A DNA stretch of 64,000 nucleotides from Guyanagaster necrorhizus (GCF_019112545.1 NW_025064884.1:1624032-1688031), one strand, 5' to 3'. Shown: positions 20,719-33,110, counted from the first letter of the stretch. Notes: generated by a model from the letters alone, not told the origin. Program-made: numbers and translations.

Positions 20719-21519
20719 ATGGCCTCATCTCCTGAGCTCCTTCCTTGCCTTCATCCTGACAAATCTGCTCTCCTTCGAGGACTCGTTGACGACTACAAAC
20801 AACGGCATCATGACCGAGCCTCGACTATCGCAAACATTGTGAGAACCTCTGAGGCCACCTGTCGAGAGCTAGGAGTTGAAGACCCAGACAGGTCATTAAT
20901 CATACCCTATATTGAAGAAATATATGCTTTCGATGAAGAGGAGAGGAAAGGAGCCAAGTGTGCATTCTCATTTGTCCAAAACTCCGACAAAAGCAGTGTA
21001 ACTCCCCTCCACTGCCGAGTTCGTGACTACATCGACACCTACACCAGTGGCCTCACCGAAGCGCTCTGCAGCGTCAGCCTCTCCTTTGGTGCCCCTACAT
21101 TCCCCTATGATCAGTGGAAGAACATTCTCCGAGACGTTTATGTCGATTTCGACCGTATCTATGGGTATGACATGGGCCTTGAGCGCCAGGTGTGCAGTGC
21201 CTCGGAGTGGAACTCGGCCTTTATGGATTATGAGGCTGCCATGTTATTTGCATTTCCAGGACGGGAGGCAGAACTCCAGGTGTATCGCAGACATATCCTG
21301 AAACTCTTCTGGCGTTACCAGGAGTGTTTCCATGGGCGGATCCTTGCTTATGATCGGGCGGTGCGCAAATTCGTTGGAGGGCGCCGAGACGTGCTCTTCA
21401 ATGAGATAGGAAAGTTCAATTCGATCCGGGTGGCTTACCTGCGTGAATCTGGTGTTGTGTTTGACCTTTCAGATTCAGGCACCAGTCGGAGTCCGAAGCG
21501 TATGCGGATCGAGCTGTAG
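20719..21519 (+). CDS. Uncharacterised 266-residue protein, possibly retroelement-derived
   Basis: An intronless ORF with a good start context after a CT-rich leader. Sequence landmarks are EEIYAFDEEERKGAKCAFSF, VCSASEWNSAFMDYEAAMLF, FPGREAELQVYRRHILKLFW, YDRAVRKFVGGRRDVLFNE and a basic C-terminus (RSPKRMRIEL). The motif series W..AF..Y..A..F.FP.R..EL..Y..HI..LF followed by .YDRAVR resembles, from memory, the first protein of repetitive elements in mushroom genomes. No domain of known function is recognised. It is intact here, unlike its pseudogene neighbour. Confidence 0.55.
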   Translation: MASSPELLPCLHPDKSALLRGLVDDYKQRHHDRASTIANIVRTSEATCRELGVEDPDRSLIIPYIEEIYAFDEEERKGAKCAFSFVQNSDKSSVTPLHCRVRDYIDTYTSGLTEALCSVSLSFGAPTFPYDQWKNILRDVYVDFDRIYGYDMGLERQVCSASEWNSAFMDYEAAMLFAFPGREAELQVYRRHILKLFWRYQECFHGRILAYDRAVRKFVGGRRDVLFNEIGKFNSIRVAYLRESGVVFDLSDSGTSRSPKRMRIEL

Positions 21520-22568
21520 ATATTGAGGTTACCTTTTCGAGTCACTCTGCGGGCTGTTAGGACTAATGATTTTTTTTTGCTTCTACAGCATAAAGTTAAG
21601 ACCGCAATATCCATCAGGGGGACGGGATGACCTGTATTTCTTTTACTCAAAGCTTGAAGCGTGACTTCCGAGCCCGAGGTCAATCAAGCGGATGTTGTTT
21701 CACAGAAGTATTCCGAGTCGTACGTGTAGTGTGTAAGATCGTTGAGTCAATTTCAGAACAATCTGACATTTCTTGCCATTTGAGTATCTTTACCCAGAAA
21801 TACCTAAAAAATATATGAAGTTTGTTTTCAGTACGAATTTTTGCGAATAAAATAGTATAAATATTTGAGAAATTTTATCGTATTTAGCAAATTTTAGGTA
21901 AAACAATGAAAATTTAGATAATTTTTTGCAGTAAACAAACTGAAAAAACTTTGCGTATTTTCTTGATATTTTCACGTGAAAATATGTTAACTTTTGTCGA
22001 ATGATACAGTTTATGATGGTTTTGTGAATGAGGAAAGCACCAGAGTTCGAGGATTTGGAACTGGCAAGGCGTCAAAGCCGTTCACTTACCCGCCATAAAC
22101 TCGAGGGGCTATCGTCACCCGAGTCATTTAATTCTCCTTACATAAAGCGGTCGAGATCTTCCTAGGTGCCCTTTAAGTCCTTGTTCACCTCCGATTTATT
22201 CTATGAGTACTAATATGGCGTATACCTTGTGCTAAACAGTCCACTTTCGACGAAATACCGATGATACTCCTTGTCGCATAGTTACAGATGACCGTGTTTT
22301 AACAGAAGAGTCCGCAACATAGCCATGCCGAGGAATGTTCATTACTGTCTCTCGACAGGGACAAGTTGCTTTGCAAAGGGATGAGCACCATGGGAAAGGA
22401 AGGTCATTGTTCCTGTTTCATGTATTTCTACACCAGGACCGGGTAGCACTTCTATACTCATTCAGACTGTCAGTCAAAGCATACCACCAGGTTTCCCAAG
22501 CGACCTTCCACGCGCATAAAGACCACCCACTCCCAACACACAGCAAAAAAACAAACACAGCTGAAACC
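21520..22568. other. Intergenic with an AT-rich island
   Basis: About 21785-22000 is extremely AT-rich, with runs such as TTTTATCG and AAAATTTAG and a TTTTCACGTGAAAA palindrome near 21968-21981. No gene is recognised. The right end is the promoter of the secreted-protein gene. Confidence 0.5.
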
Positions 22569-23155
22569 ATGTTTTTGGTCGCCATCTTCCTTGCTCTCCT
22601 GGCTGGCTTTGTCTCAGCAAACGGGGGTGTAATCACTACGCCAACCAATGGAACTGTTATCATGCCCGGCGAATCCTTCGCTTTCAGCTATGATCCGATG
22701 GCGGATTATAGCATATCCACATACAACTACACCGTCTTTCTTTTCACAAAACTTCCTTCGTCCCTTTTCTCCTCCACCGAATGGTCGAACGGGCACTATT
22801 TTGGAAGGTTCGATTATCCCAATTATCCGGGCAAGTTTCAGCCGCATGTCAATCCGGTTTCAGTAGACTCATGGAATTGCAGCGGTACCATACTCGACCC
22901 ATCCAGCCCCAGCTAACCTGACAATGCCGGACTTTTCCCAGAGTCCCCGTACTGGATGGGGTAGTGGAGCGAATGTCACCAATGCGACGGTCTATTTACT
23001 CGTCCTCGAAGAATGGCTTACAGGATCGGTAAGTTCTGTTCCTGATGATGATGGGGGTCATGAAACTTAGAGAGCTTTGGCAGGACAATTTTGGTTTGAC
23101 AATGAGTCTTGCAATCAATGAGCTCATTTATAATGGGACCACGTCGGGATCGTGA
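22569..23155 (+). CDS. Small secreted protein of unknown function
   Basis: The ATG at 22569 follows ACC and opens a clear signal peptide (MFLVAIFLALLAGFVSANGG). The mature start GVITTPTNGTVIMPGESFAF resembles Kre9/Knh1-type N-terminal domains of fungal wall proteins. N-glycosylation sites (NGT, NYT, NVT, NAT) are frequent. Two introns are inferred: 22831-22882, a GC-AG intron with donor GCAAGT, and 23029-23083 with GTAAGT...GGCAG. They give an in-frame product of about 160 residues ending NELIYNGTTSGS. It is probably extracellular or wall-associated. I cannot assign a function. Confidence 0.75.
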
Positions 23156-23375
23156 TCGTCAACTTGCCCACATTTTGGACCCTCGTGAATACGTACAGAT
23201 TTCTGGACACCATTTTCACAAATAGCTGTTAGCTACGACGTAGTCAGCATACATGTGGATTAAGAAAGCGAATAATTAAATCTCTCACTTGATATGAACG
23301 TGCTAACGACATTTATATAGCCTGGGGATTAATACATGAAAAGTCATTATCATTTAAGCTCAGAAACTTCACATT

Positions 23376-26300
23376 TCAATCACTCAGTCGTTTGCAGTGA
23401 TCCGGGTTTCCAGCAGGATTCTGCAATCACATACAGTTAATAAACAATACGTCAGAGGAACGACATGAAGAAACATACCAAAGCCCATGTTGGAAAAGCC
23501 ACCGACTTTCCACTACCCCCACCAACAGCAAACGTCCATACGAAAATCATAATAGCGGTTCCTCCATCCAGTGCAGCACTCATCAGGAAGCTATCAAGAT
23601 ATCTGCATGAGTAGTGCCTCAAACTGACATCGAAAACACCTACTTATACTTCCTGAACCACGTCGCACGATATTTCCTCAAATAATACTGGGAAAACAAA
23701 GCGAGAACAAAGGAAGTAAAGACACTCGAATTGATGCCCACGCTCAGATATCCCAGTTCAGCGACAAAAATAGGTGTGAAGACTTTGTCGAATCCAAACT
23801 TGGGGTACCTCTTGTGCAGCAACCAGAACGGAATGGGGAATCCGAGACCGGCTAAGAGCATGTACGGCACGAACTTCAGAGAATGATATTAGTGGTTGAT
23901 ATATAGCCCGGTAATAATGGAGAACTTACCCCGTATCTCGTTCCTGTCGCGTACAGAGGTTTACCCAGGGCACCCCAAGCAATGGCATCACTGTTGTATG
24001 ATTGAACCTATCAGAAGTCTGTTAGTCGACGGACGTACCGACGTGTAAGAAGAATACCTGCTGGCCCGACCAAACGTTAGAGCCCTGAACATCCTTTAAG
24101 ATATCCCTATGGGACGTCACCACGGTTCTCATGATGACAAAGTTGAGCAGGCCCCCGATGACGGTGCCAATTGTTTGTACCGTGAACGTGACACGGGGAG
24201 GGAGTTTTGTGTATTGGCCCTTGGTGCAAAAGGATCAGCTTCGATATGACAGTTAAATGAGAATTGTGATTATTACCAGCTTCAAATCCTTCATCAGGTA
24301 GTTCGCCTGAGTAACACAGTTGTACCCGTATCTGAGAAGAAGATTGGTCAGAAAGATAAACTCACAAGAAGTTCCAGAAGCTTACAGGGTGAAATACATA
24401 TTGGCCACAGGTTTGCCGGGAATAACAGCTCCCCCGAGCATCTGCACCATGTTCTCAATAGACGGTGCATACCCGACGGTGCAGTACAACTATCGCCACC
24501 ACATGAGCTCGAATACGCAGAGAAGAGAATCAGGGCTCACCGTCCCAATGATGGGCACGAACATCCATCCAAAAATCAATGCCACAATCGTACCCCACCA
24601 AGGCAAACCAGAATTAGCACCATAAGTCGTTCCGATCGCCATACCAAAACACGCGACGAAGATCGCCAGATACCACCAGTTTGACATTTCTTTGTAGATT
24701 TTCATCCTGCGGTAGTGTGGATCTTCACATTCTTTTGTCTGTCTCTAATATAAACACGAGAAGAAGCAGCACAAAAGGAGAGAAACTAACAGCAGAATCT
24801 TGCAGAATCTTATAGAGGGTCTTGAAGTGCCACAGGAAGAAATGAGTGATGGCCGCTGTTTGGGTTGCAGGGGTTGTTAGCACAGTGCACCTATGTCCAA
24901 GCAGCTGCCGCACTGACCTCCGATATACATCGTCCGACTAATTTTGTACAAGAGCTGAGACGCCGCATACCACGGGAGTCCAACAGCCCGGAGCTTTTCC
25001 TCGTTGAGCGTGAAATCGTCATTGAGAATAGCCAACTGGTCGTACTCCGTCCCTAGACGATAGGTAAGATCCATAGCAAATCATTAACGGAAAATGAGAT
25101 GAGGCATACCGTTCTCGAAGAAGAGCAGCTGCGTTAAGAATGGGAAGTTCTGCGTGTGCCACGTATTGGCAGCATAACAAGCGCAGAACGCGATCATACA
25201 GACGGCACATCCGGCGTAGAGTGAGAGCTGTGTAGATAAGGGTGTGAAGAGCGATCCGATATCACCTCCGCCCGATCCAACGTACACCCAATCGAAGCAC
25301 AGCGAGAATGCACCGAGTCCCTCGTTGCCTGCCGCACCTCCGAATATACGGGTAACCCATGCACTATCTTGTATGGCAAGACAGAAGATGGATACTCCGG
25401 TCAGCGTTCTGGAACGATAATTAACTCTGATGAAAAAGCACGTAAAGGAAACAAACCCACGGAGCAATATACTCGGGGAACCACTCCCATACAAATATAC
25501 CGAAGAACAAAAGCCAGAAGAAGCGCAGCCTCTTCTTTTGCATCACGGCTTCTTGGCCACGATGGAGTACATCAAACAGCTGGGCTGTCGGAATTACCAT
25601 GGGATAGATGGCGAAGGTCGGATACACAAGAAGCATGCGCATAATTCCCGCCATGCCGTATCCGATGAGCTGCGAACTAATAAGAGTAAAAATCCCTACA
25701 GCGGCATTGGGCCGGACATTGTAGTACAGGTCTTGCGCAGCGAAGATGCTGATAGCCAGAGCACTGTTGGAGGCCGTTGAAGACATAATAGTAATCGCAA
25801 CATGTTCTTTCAGGTCTGTTATATCATGAAATCAGAAAGTGAATGAATGACAGAACATCAAGAAGGCACGGCGTACTGAATTTGCCCGGATTCAGGAACC
25901 GCCAGAACCAATTATTTGGAAGGGTGCCAAAACGCCAGAACGTGGTTCCTGGTCCAGGTATTGTCTGCTCCATGAACTAGAGAAGTAGGGAATCAGTAAA
26001 GAGAATGACGAGAACTAAGTTATAGACAACGGACTAACCCGACCAAGAATATACGAGATAATTTGCAAGAACAGCGAGCTCACGTATATTGTTTGCGGAC
26101 GGAAGTACTGCGATCAGTGATCAGCTCAAAGTTTCGCTTGCCGATAAGCACAGCAAACGCACGAATATCTGTCCCAAGACGGCACCGAAACACGACAGAC
26201 CGAGGGAAAGGAGCCACATTCTGAACGTGAAGATCGGCAACGTCGGATCATCCTCTAGGGAGAGCAGACGGAGGGCATAGTCCGAGTCGGTTTCTGTGAT

Positions 26301-26571
26301 GATAACTGAAAGAGTTGTTCGCACAAGGCAAGAAAAGAGACATACGGATAGGCCTTTCCTTGCCATCTGGTCCCAGATCGATGAGTCGCGGACCATCGGC
26401 GTAGACTTCCCCAATTTCGGAAACATCTAGCGACGATAACCGCTTCTCGTCTAGAGGTTCAACAAGGCCTCTCTCGTCCTCGACGGACGAAATAACCTTG
26501 ACGCTATCGTTTGACTTTTTTTCGTCCAACGAAGCTTCTTTCACCTTGCGAAAGGTTGGTACGGTAACCAT
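23376..26571 (-). CDS. OPT-family oligopeptide transporter
   Basis: A proton-coupled oligopeptide transporter of the plasma membrane (OPT/Isp4 type). The ATG at 26569-26571 opens MVTVPTFRKVKEASLDEKK with an acidic cytosolic N-terminus. Then comes SLEDDPTLPIFTFRMWLLSL, the family entry motif, and, across an intron, YFRPQTIYVSSLFLQIISY. NNWFWRFLNPGKF and SSTASNSALAISIFAAQDLY follow. Many further hydrophobic segments run through about 15 exons with 50-60-bp introns. The last exon reads NPAGNPDHCKRLSD and stops at 23376. No stop or frame problem was seen in the exons checked. It would import small peptides for nitrogen. Confidence 0.88.
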
Positions 26572-27937
26572 TGGGAAGGAATGGGTTCAGGCAAAGATCC
26601 AACCCAACACCGGGAAATTATCGAAGCTTTTATGAGTGAAGGGACGTATCATTGTAGCATGTGGACAGATAAGAAGGGAAGGGTCATATGCATGTCTTCG
26701 GGGCATATATAGGAACAAGCGGATGTTCCTTGTCGATTCGAATGACGAATAGCAGCATTCCGGGGCCTAGTATAAACACCCGGGAGCTTCATATTTCTAT
26801 ATGCATGAACACGAAATCGTCGCGGAGACGGACGTGAGGAATGGTTCACGGCGGACACGGCGAGCGTAAGGTGAGGTAAAAATGATGCCATGTTGAGCAA
26901 CGTTGATAGGTGCCCAACCAAAAATATGCAAGTTTCTAAAGACAGCCGCGAATCTCTGGCATAAAGCCAGGCAGATCCACAATGTTCTCGTTGCGGCCAT
27001 CCTATGTGAAGGCAACAGTACCCGGGGCCAGGTTGGCATGCAAATGCAGGTGATTGTCGCAATAGGCAAGTGGCAATCACAAGCAACGATATCGACAAGG
27101 AACAGCAGAAGATGAATCCATCAATGGTAGATTAGAAGATGTTCCTTTATCACTTCCGTTATTCTAAGAAGTTATCCGGTCGGGTTTCAAAAAAGTAAAC
27201 ACTATGCAATGGTATACTCACTGGCGATGAGTTATAGAAAAGTATAGGTCAACGTGACGCGCCGCCCTGTGGCAATCTGCAAGCGGGACCGTTGATAAGA
27301 TGGATTCACTTGACCCATCGATAAACCCAACGACGGAAAATAAACCGACCAGTACTTAACGCGTAAGCAGTTGAAAAGCGTGATAAGAATATATCTACGC
27401 GCCTGGCTTGCAGAGGGCTAGAGAAGACTATATGTATTGGCCCACACGAGGAACAAGGAATTAAGATGCCAAAGAAGTGCTCTTTCATGAACAATGACAG
27501 GTCTATACAGCCGCTTTCTATAGTGTTGGTACTCCAGAATAAGTCTACGGCTTATCCGGGGAAACTGGCACCGGTAGCAGTACCCTAACAATGAGTGTAT
27601 AAATGGCTCGCGAGGGCAAGGACGTACCCGAGCTGTCCGGTCAAAGTCCCTAGACCATGCGGTCCACAGCTGAGGGATTAGTCCACAAAATGATGAACTT
27701 GAATGGTTGTGGTAAGAGCGAAAAGGGTCCAGGCAACACGCCGATGGTACTAAGATGATCGGTGTTCAACTATACAGCGTAATCAGAAACAGGGACGACA
27801 AACCCACCGAGATGTTGTTCTGATACCACAGCCAGATATTTATGTCTGCTACAAAAATCATCGTGAGCCGATAATTGGACGATCAAAAGACTCCCGCCTA
27901 CCCGTGTTCAACGAGTAATCCCCACATATCCTTCCAG
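26572..27937. other. 1.4-kb intergenic region
   Basis: It contains the OPT promoter on its left side. No coding, RNA or repeat feature is recognised. Confidence 0.45.
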
Positions 27938-28210
27938 TTATCTCCAAGATACGAAGTCTTTCCTTCTGGGTACGCGGAGGTAGTAAAGTGCCGGATTCAA
28001 AGCAAGCTGACCAGAGAAGAATGAATCGAACATCGCAATAATCAGGTCGTAACTCTGGGACCTAGTCGGTGATTGACCGGTATTCAGAGATGAGCCGCTG
28101 AAAAAAAATCGCATGCCGCAGGTCTCTACAAAACTCAATTGCTCAAGCCGACGACGCAGTGTCCGGAGTGAGGCTGGTGACCAATAGTTCGGTGTCGTAT
28201 CCGTCGTCAT
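27938..28210 (-). CDS. Possible small hypothetical protein, 90 residues
   Basis: An ATG at 28208-28210 opens MTTDTTPNYWSPASLRTLRR and the frame stays open to a TAA at 27938. Composition is plausible for protein but no motif is recognised. It could also be an isolated exon or chance. Confidence 0.25.
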   Translation of the reverse strand: MTTDTTPNYWSPASLRTLRRRLEQLSFVETCGMRFFFSGSSLNTGQSPTRSQSYDLIIAMFDSFFSGQLALNPALYYLRVPRRKDFVSWR

Positions 28211-28354
28211 CGTGGTAAGAAGTCAAAAGTTGATCGCTGTGTTATTACACACTCCGCTACCCACCATTTTTACATCTCTACTTACCTATACAGAGCTTGC
28301 CATAAAATTACAAATGTATGGAAAAATTATTTGCTTTTGCGTAACACCACTGAC

Positions 28355-30399
28355 CTATGCGAGATGGAGCGAAGGTGCCACATCAGGCCTATTCCTCACA
28401 ACCCAAGTTGAAAGCCCCACCACCACCACTCCATTAGCCATCTCTTCCCATGCATTCCTAGGATTCTTAGCACACCCCAAGCCAAGCATATCTCCCAGAA
28501 TTGTAATCAAGAGATCCCAGCGTTGCTGATCTGCACTTGGCCGTGGAACAGGACTCGAAGCATTATGCTGAGGTCTAACGTGCCGGCTGGGAGGTTTCAA
28601 AAGTTCTTCAAAACGTGAGGTGATGCAGGAGAGCACACGATCACAGTCTCTGGCGAAAGGATGCACGGTAGGAGGCTGGACCGCAGAGAATAATGTGTAG
28701 AGCCTATATGCTTGTTCGTACTGCGAGGAGAATGAAATCTCTTTAATGATGATTCCGATCATCAATTCGTCTAATGCCTCTGTGTGTCGGTCGCTATATC
28801 GAATGGTCCTCGACTCAGAAATGGGACGAGTGACCGGATCCCACCTGTCTTGGGACGCTGACGCCTGCGATGAGCCAGAGGGATGCGGGGCTGGAGGCGA
28901 TATGGCTTCGGCCTTTAATTTTGCGTTAACAATGCGATTATTCGATTTTTTGAAGCGTTTTGATAAGATATTTGAAGCGTGGGGACCAGCTGCAGTGGAT
29001 GACGGACTAGCACCATGCGAAGACTCGGATTGTGTAGATGGCGGGGGCTCTGCTTCCGAACCTGTCCCGCCTTTCTGGAAGCTCCCACCAAGCTTCTCAG
29101 CCTGTGTTAAGGGAGAGGGTGATTGAGGCAGCTCAGCCTGTAGCTGATGAAGGGCGGGCTCATACCGACTTTTATGCGGGTCCTCAAGTTCAGATGTGGT
29201 GTCAATATAACGCTCCAGGGTCTTCATCATGGATTTCTTGGACGCAAATGTGAGGGACCCGCCGTCATTTCCATTGAGAAGAAAGACAGAGTTGACGTCA
29301 AACGTCTGCTGCGACGTCAACTTTGTTATTTGGAAAGTAAATTGATCCTGCTCCGACATCCGGTACTGATCAGCACTAGTCAGGTCATCATCCCAGGCTG
29401 GAAAGTCCGAGTCGTGATACCTGCAGGTCGGGTGCGGTAGTGGTATATAAGCGAGAGTGCTGTCCAGCAACGAAATCGCTTGGGCATGAACCAGACTATT
29501 GCGTAGAATAATGGCCAGGCGAGGCCCAACGACAAATACGCGATGGATGTGACATTGCTCTGATAAGCCTTCCCATAAACCGAGTCCACTATTCGTTAGG
29601 ACGAACTCTTCGTCATCGGCTGGCTGGCAAACAGCCAGGTAGAACATACCTGCCTGTCGCTTATAGACTGCGGCAGGGGTGCTTGATATATCTACACTGC
29701 TGGGCAATGGTCCCAGCTCCATATACGTTGCTAAACCTTGCTCCTTTACAAGAGAAGCCCCATCGTCTGATATCTGCGCATCAAGGAAACAATGTAAGAA
29801 ATGGAGCCATATCTCAGAACTCGTATGCAAGGCTAGACTTTCCCCGAAGCGTTTGAGCTGCTCCATGATGAGCGCATTCCCAGGATGATCAGAGTTGGCG
29901 TGGGAAACGGAAAGCGCTACAGTTCGATAGTGCATGAGAAAGAGGAACTGGCGCAAGCCGCCGAGCTTTTGTCGTGTGATGGTAAATGTGCCATCCTTAT
30001 CGACCGCTTCATGCATCTGTAGGATGACATCGGCGGCGTTACTCTCAAGTCGGGAGAGTTTTTCTTCCAGGTGATTAACATTGAGGGGGGAGCGAACGTC
30101 CCTGTAGAGGTTCATCACCCCGTAGACAGTCGCGATAGGGCGGGTTTGAATGGTTCGGGCAGCAATATTATAAAAAAAGACGTCTCCTGGCTCCTTGCCG
30201 GTGCGTTTGAAGGCCTTCTGACGCTCTTTTTTCGACCTAGGATACGATGGTGATGAGACAAGACACATCGTTAGGGAAAATCGTCGACTTACATTTGACC
30301 ACCTACTTGGAACCTGCGCAGGATGAATCTGGGTATGATATGGTGGTACTGGTCACCATCAGCTTTGGGGATAGAAGCGAAGGGCGGACGCTCAGTCAT
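28355..30399 (-). CDS. DUF4238-family protein with long C-terminal extension
   Basis: Exon 1 (30293-30399) begins MTERPPFASIPKADGDQYHH and supplies the family N-terminus HHIIPRFILRRF. A GTAAGT...CCTAG intron (30237-30292) joins it in frame to SKKERQKAFKRTGKEPGDVF. Then follow YNIAARTIQTRPIATVYGV, MNLYRDVRS, EEKLSRLESNAADVI and GGLRQFLFLMHYRT. This is the fungal DUF4238 layout, function unknown. After residue about 390 comes a Ser/Pro/Gln-rich stretch, then a basic segment (SKRFKKSNNRIVNAKLK) and another apparently folded C-terminal part. The total of about 662 residues is clearly longer than the ~350 I expect for this family. There are no stops; it appears intact. Confidence 0.75.
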
Positions 30400-31762
30400 T
30401 GCAGAGATGATGATAGTAACGAAGGAGCGTGGGAGCAGGCGCCTAAGAGTGGGCACGAGCTCTTTAGCCTTCGAAAATGATGGAAAGAGCGCGCTTGCAC
30501 TAATGTTCCGATCACAATTTTTAGCATCATCGCTGAAATCCTATCCAACGTGGACCCTACCGTCGAGCTGCGTCGATGTATGGACCATCGGTTGCAGTTA
30601 AACTTTGTCTCTTCGCAATTTCTGAGATCATCGTGGGTCCATAGATCATGGTGGTTATGTAACCATCGACGCGCTCCCTCTGCTTCTACAATATTTTCGC
30701 TCGCAGGCAACGGGTCTATCGAGGAAATGATTAAACGTGTTCCTTTCCGTCATATAGAACCAACGAACAGAGACTCCCCAGACGTACCGGTGAATTTGAC
30801 GCTCTATTATCAAATAAACAGCCTTACTGAATTCTACTGTTACTTTCATGAGCCCTTCGTCCCGTCGTCCAAAACTTGAAGCTGGTTACGGGCGTAATGA
30901 CAAGCTCTATGCTGTCCGATTCAGAATCATCTACGACTTTGCGATTAATCTTCACCATCTCGATCGCCACACGTAATATTGGACCCTCAGTTACGAACAT
31001 ATCATAGCCAGCTTTGAAAAGCTAGGGCATCGGCACAACCCATTGTTGTCATTTTTCCTCGTTTTCTTTGATAGACGTTGTGTCGACTCGCCTAACAAAA
31101 AAGAACATTAATAAAGTGCAACAGAGGGCAGGGAAAGACACACTGAATATAGATGCCAAGCAGACGACTCTATCATAGGTTGTTAAATTTATTAATGTCA
31201 GACGCCTAGACAGTCATTTGAATGGCCAAAAGCAAACTGAGCAAATGAGTTGGTGTTCGGGAATCGATTTTTTTACCGTTCGGATCCGGACCACATATCC
31301 GATAGGTGTGAATCACGTGCTATCGGCGCGCACCTTTGGCAGAACTTTTCTTGTATTCTGCCTCAACAACGTCCCTCTCAACGACAACGCACCTCTTATT
31401 CTCTTTTTAGTATTCACCTCATTTTGAGCGAACTTTCTATCCACTGCCGGTTTCTCAGGCTACAACAATCTTTTGATTATTTAATTCGCCTTGTATTTTG
31501 GAAGATGCTTTTGTAGTAAACGCGCTTCTCAGAGAGCCGTCAACGCTGCTCGTGGTTACGCCTTGTCTACACGGGGATTATTCGATTCCATATATAAAGG
31601 ATACAGGCCTGCTATGCTTAACAGCCTCCCCCGCGCTCCCGACGTTCCACTATGTTTCCATTATCTCTATTCTCGTTCACTGTCCTGCGGTCCTTGTTCA
31701 TCTCTGCGTTATGTCTCTCTTTTTCTGTCTATCTCTACACATTCATCTCCTACTGTCGTTCC
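30400..31762. other. Intergenic, divergent promoter region
   Basis: It lies between the minus-strand DUF4238 gene and the plus-strand gene at 31763. The last 150 bp are pyrimidine-rich, typical of a fungal core promoter and leader. No gene is recognised. Confidence 0.5.
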
Positions 31763-32506
31763 ATGGGCACCAAAACTGTCTTAACCATCATGAAAGAAGA
31801 ATGTTGGCTTTTCGTTCGCTGTCCACAAGAGCTCGCCGAAGCAACGGCTAAAGCCCGCCCCCCTATCCCCCGCCGAAAAGTTTTCTTCCCTCCACCTGCA
31901 GGGTACGTCGAGTTAGGAAATGACTTTCCCCCCCTCTGATCGAAACAGGCATATGCGCGTGCTGTTTTACACCCACCCACGCTACTCCGCGTGCAATCGG
32001 TACCCATGCATCGAAGGCGACTTCCTGCTGACTGGATCCGGAGACCTCAATATGATCCAAGTTCGAGAGGCCTTCGGTTTAGAGAGCTGTTCGGTCTGTG
32101 GCTTTCCTAGCGGACCGCTTGACACCAGGCTCACGAGAACGCATGTGTAGATCATTCAGCCTTCCGGGAAGATTATCGCCGAAGGTGTCCAATTTGAACG
32201 TATCTTTTATCACGGTCTGTTAGACCTATGCGATTCAAATGGATGTCTCAGAATTACCGGTTCGTTTCAACCCTCTTCTGATACCATGGATGCTAACTGA
32301 ATGCAGAACCATATGTCTCTGAGTCTGTGCAGATCCAGCGCAAGATACGTTGGGCTATGCTTTCCTTGACTCGTTCCATTATCCTTTTCGTGTGTGCCAT
32401 CGGTGGCCTTATTTACGATTTGACTATACCTGTCGTCGTTATGGGCGACAACATTCTGAAAGAGATAGGCCCATTATCCGAACATATGGCGAAGAGTATT
32501 GCTTAG
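31763..32506 (+). CDS. Uncharacterised single-pass membrane protein, four exons
   Basis: The start at 31763 (CCATGGG) follows a CT-rich leader. An upstream in-frame ATG at 31652 is less likely. Exon 1 reads MGTKTVLTIMKEECWLFVRC and ends RRKVFFPPPAG. Introns at 31903-31948, 32094-32159 and 32260-32306 have GT-AG ends and restore frame each time. Together they give HMRVLFYTHPRYSACNRYPC, PSGKIIAEGVQFERIFYHGL, LDLCDSNGCLRIT and a last exon with EPYVSESVQIQRKIRWAML. The stretch SIILFVCAIGGLIYDLTIPV is a membrane segment near the C-terminus. The product would have about 194 residues, with the bulk on one side of the membrane. I do not recognise the family. Confidence 0.5.
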
Positions 32507-33017
32507 AGGTAAGATGTGATATTTTTCTGGCAGATCTAAACTGAGCACGGACCAAAAAACAGTTTGCGTCTCCCTATGCCCACATCTTTTATGTCAAATC
32601 ATAGTTGTTGTATTATTTTTTTCAAAGTATGCGCCCTTTGGGTAATATATGTTTCATCTTGAACACACCACCCAGCGCGCCTCAAGATGGAACCGTACGA
32701 CAATTCTGACCCAGATTCTCCTATATGTAGGTAGTCTTTCCATCCGCTGTTCCAGGCCCTTCGCCCTACGACACCATTTGATGTGTGGGAGCTCCAGGCA
32801 ATAAAACAGAATCACTCTTGATGGTTTCAATGCGCAGAATCCCCCTCGCACTCAGTCTTGGAAGGCTGGACTCTACCATCAATACCCGTTCCAACCTTTG
32901 TTTCTCATCTCTATTGCAGCGAGGCCCACGGCGAATGCAAGGGCCAAACGCATTATGGTTGGGCAGCTGAAGTCGCAGCGTCATTATTTATATTCAGTAA
33001 CATTACTTCTTCAAAAT
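32507..33017 (+). other. Possible decayed gene fragment before the inverted repeat
   Basis: An ATG at 32685 (MEPYDNSDPDSP) may begin a gene. After a short putative intron the frame reads TPFDVWELQAIKQNHS, a TGA, then ESPSHSVLEGWTLPSIPVPT. It may be the 5' part of the same broken gene that continues into the repeat arm. I do not recognise it. Confidence 0.3.
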
Positions 33018-33092
33018 GTGATACTCTTCCCTTTATAGCTTACTGTGTCAGTCTCAGTAGGTCTGCGGCGGCCGAGACCGGAATACCACCAC

Positions 33093-33110
33093 GGAAGTAT
33101 ATATACTTCC
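33093..33110. repeat. 18-bp perfect palindrome in the outer part of the repeat arm
   Basis: GGAAGTATATATACTTCC is self-complementary, and with one mismatched pair the symmetry extends to 26 bp. The right arm has a one-base variant (GGAAGCATATATACTTCC) near 40254-40271. Confidence 0.7.
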
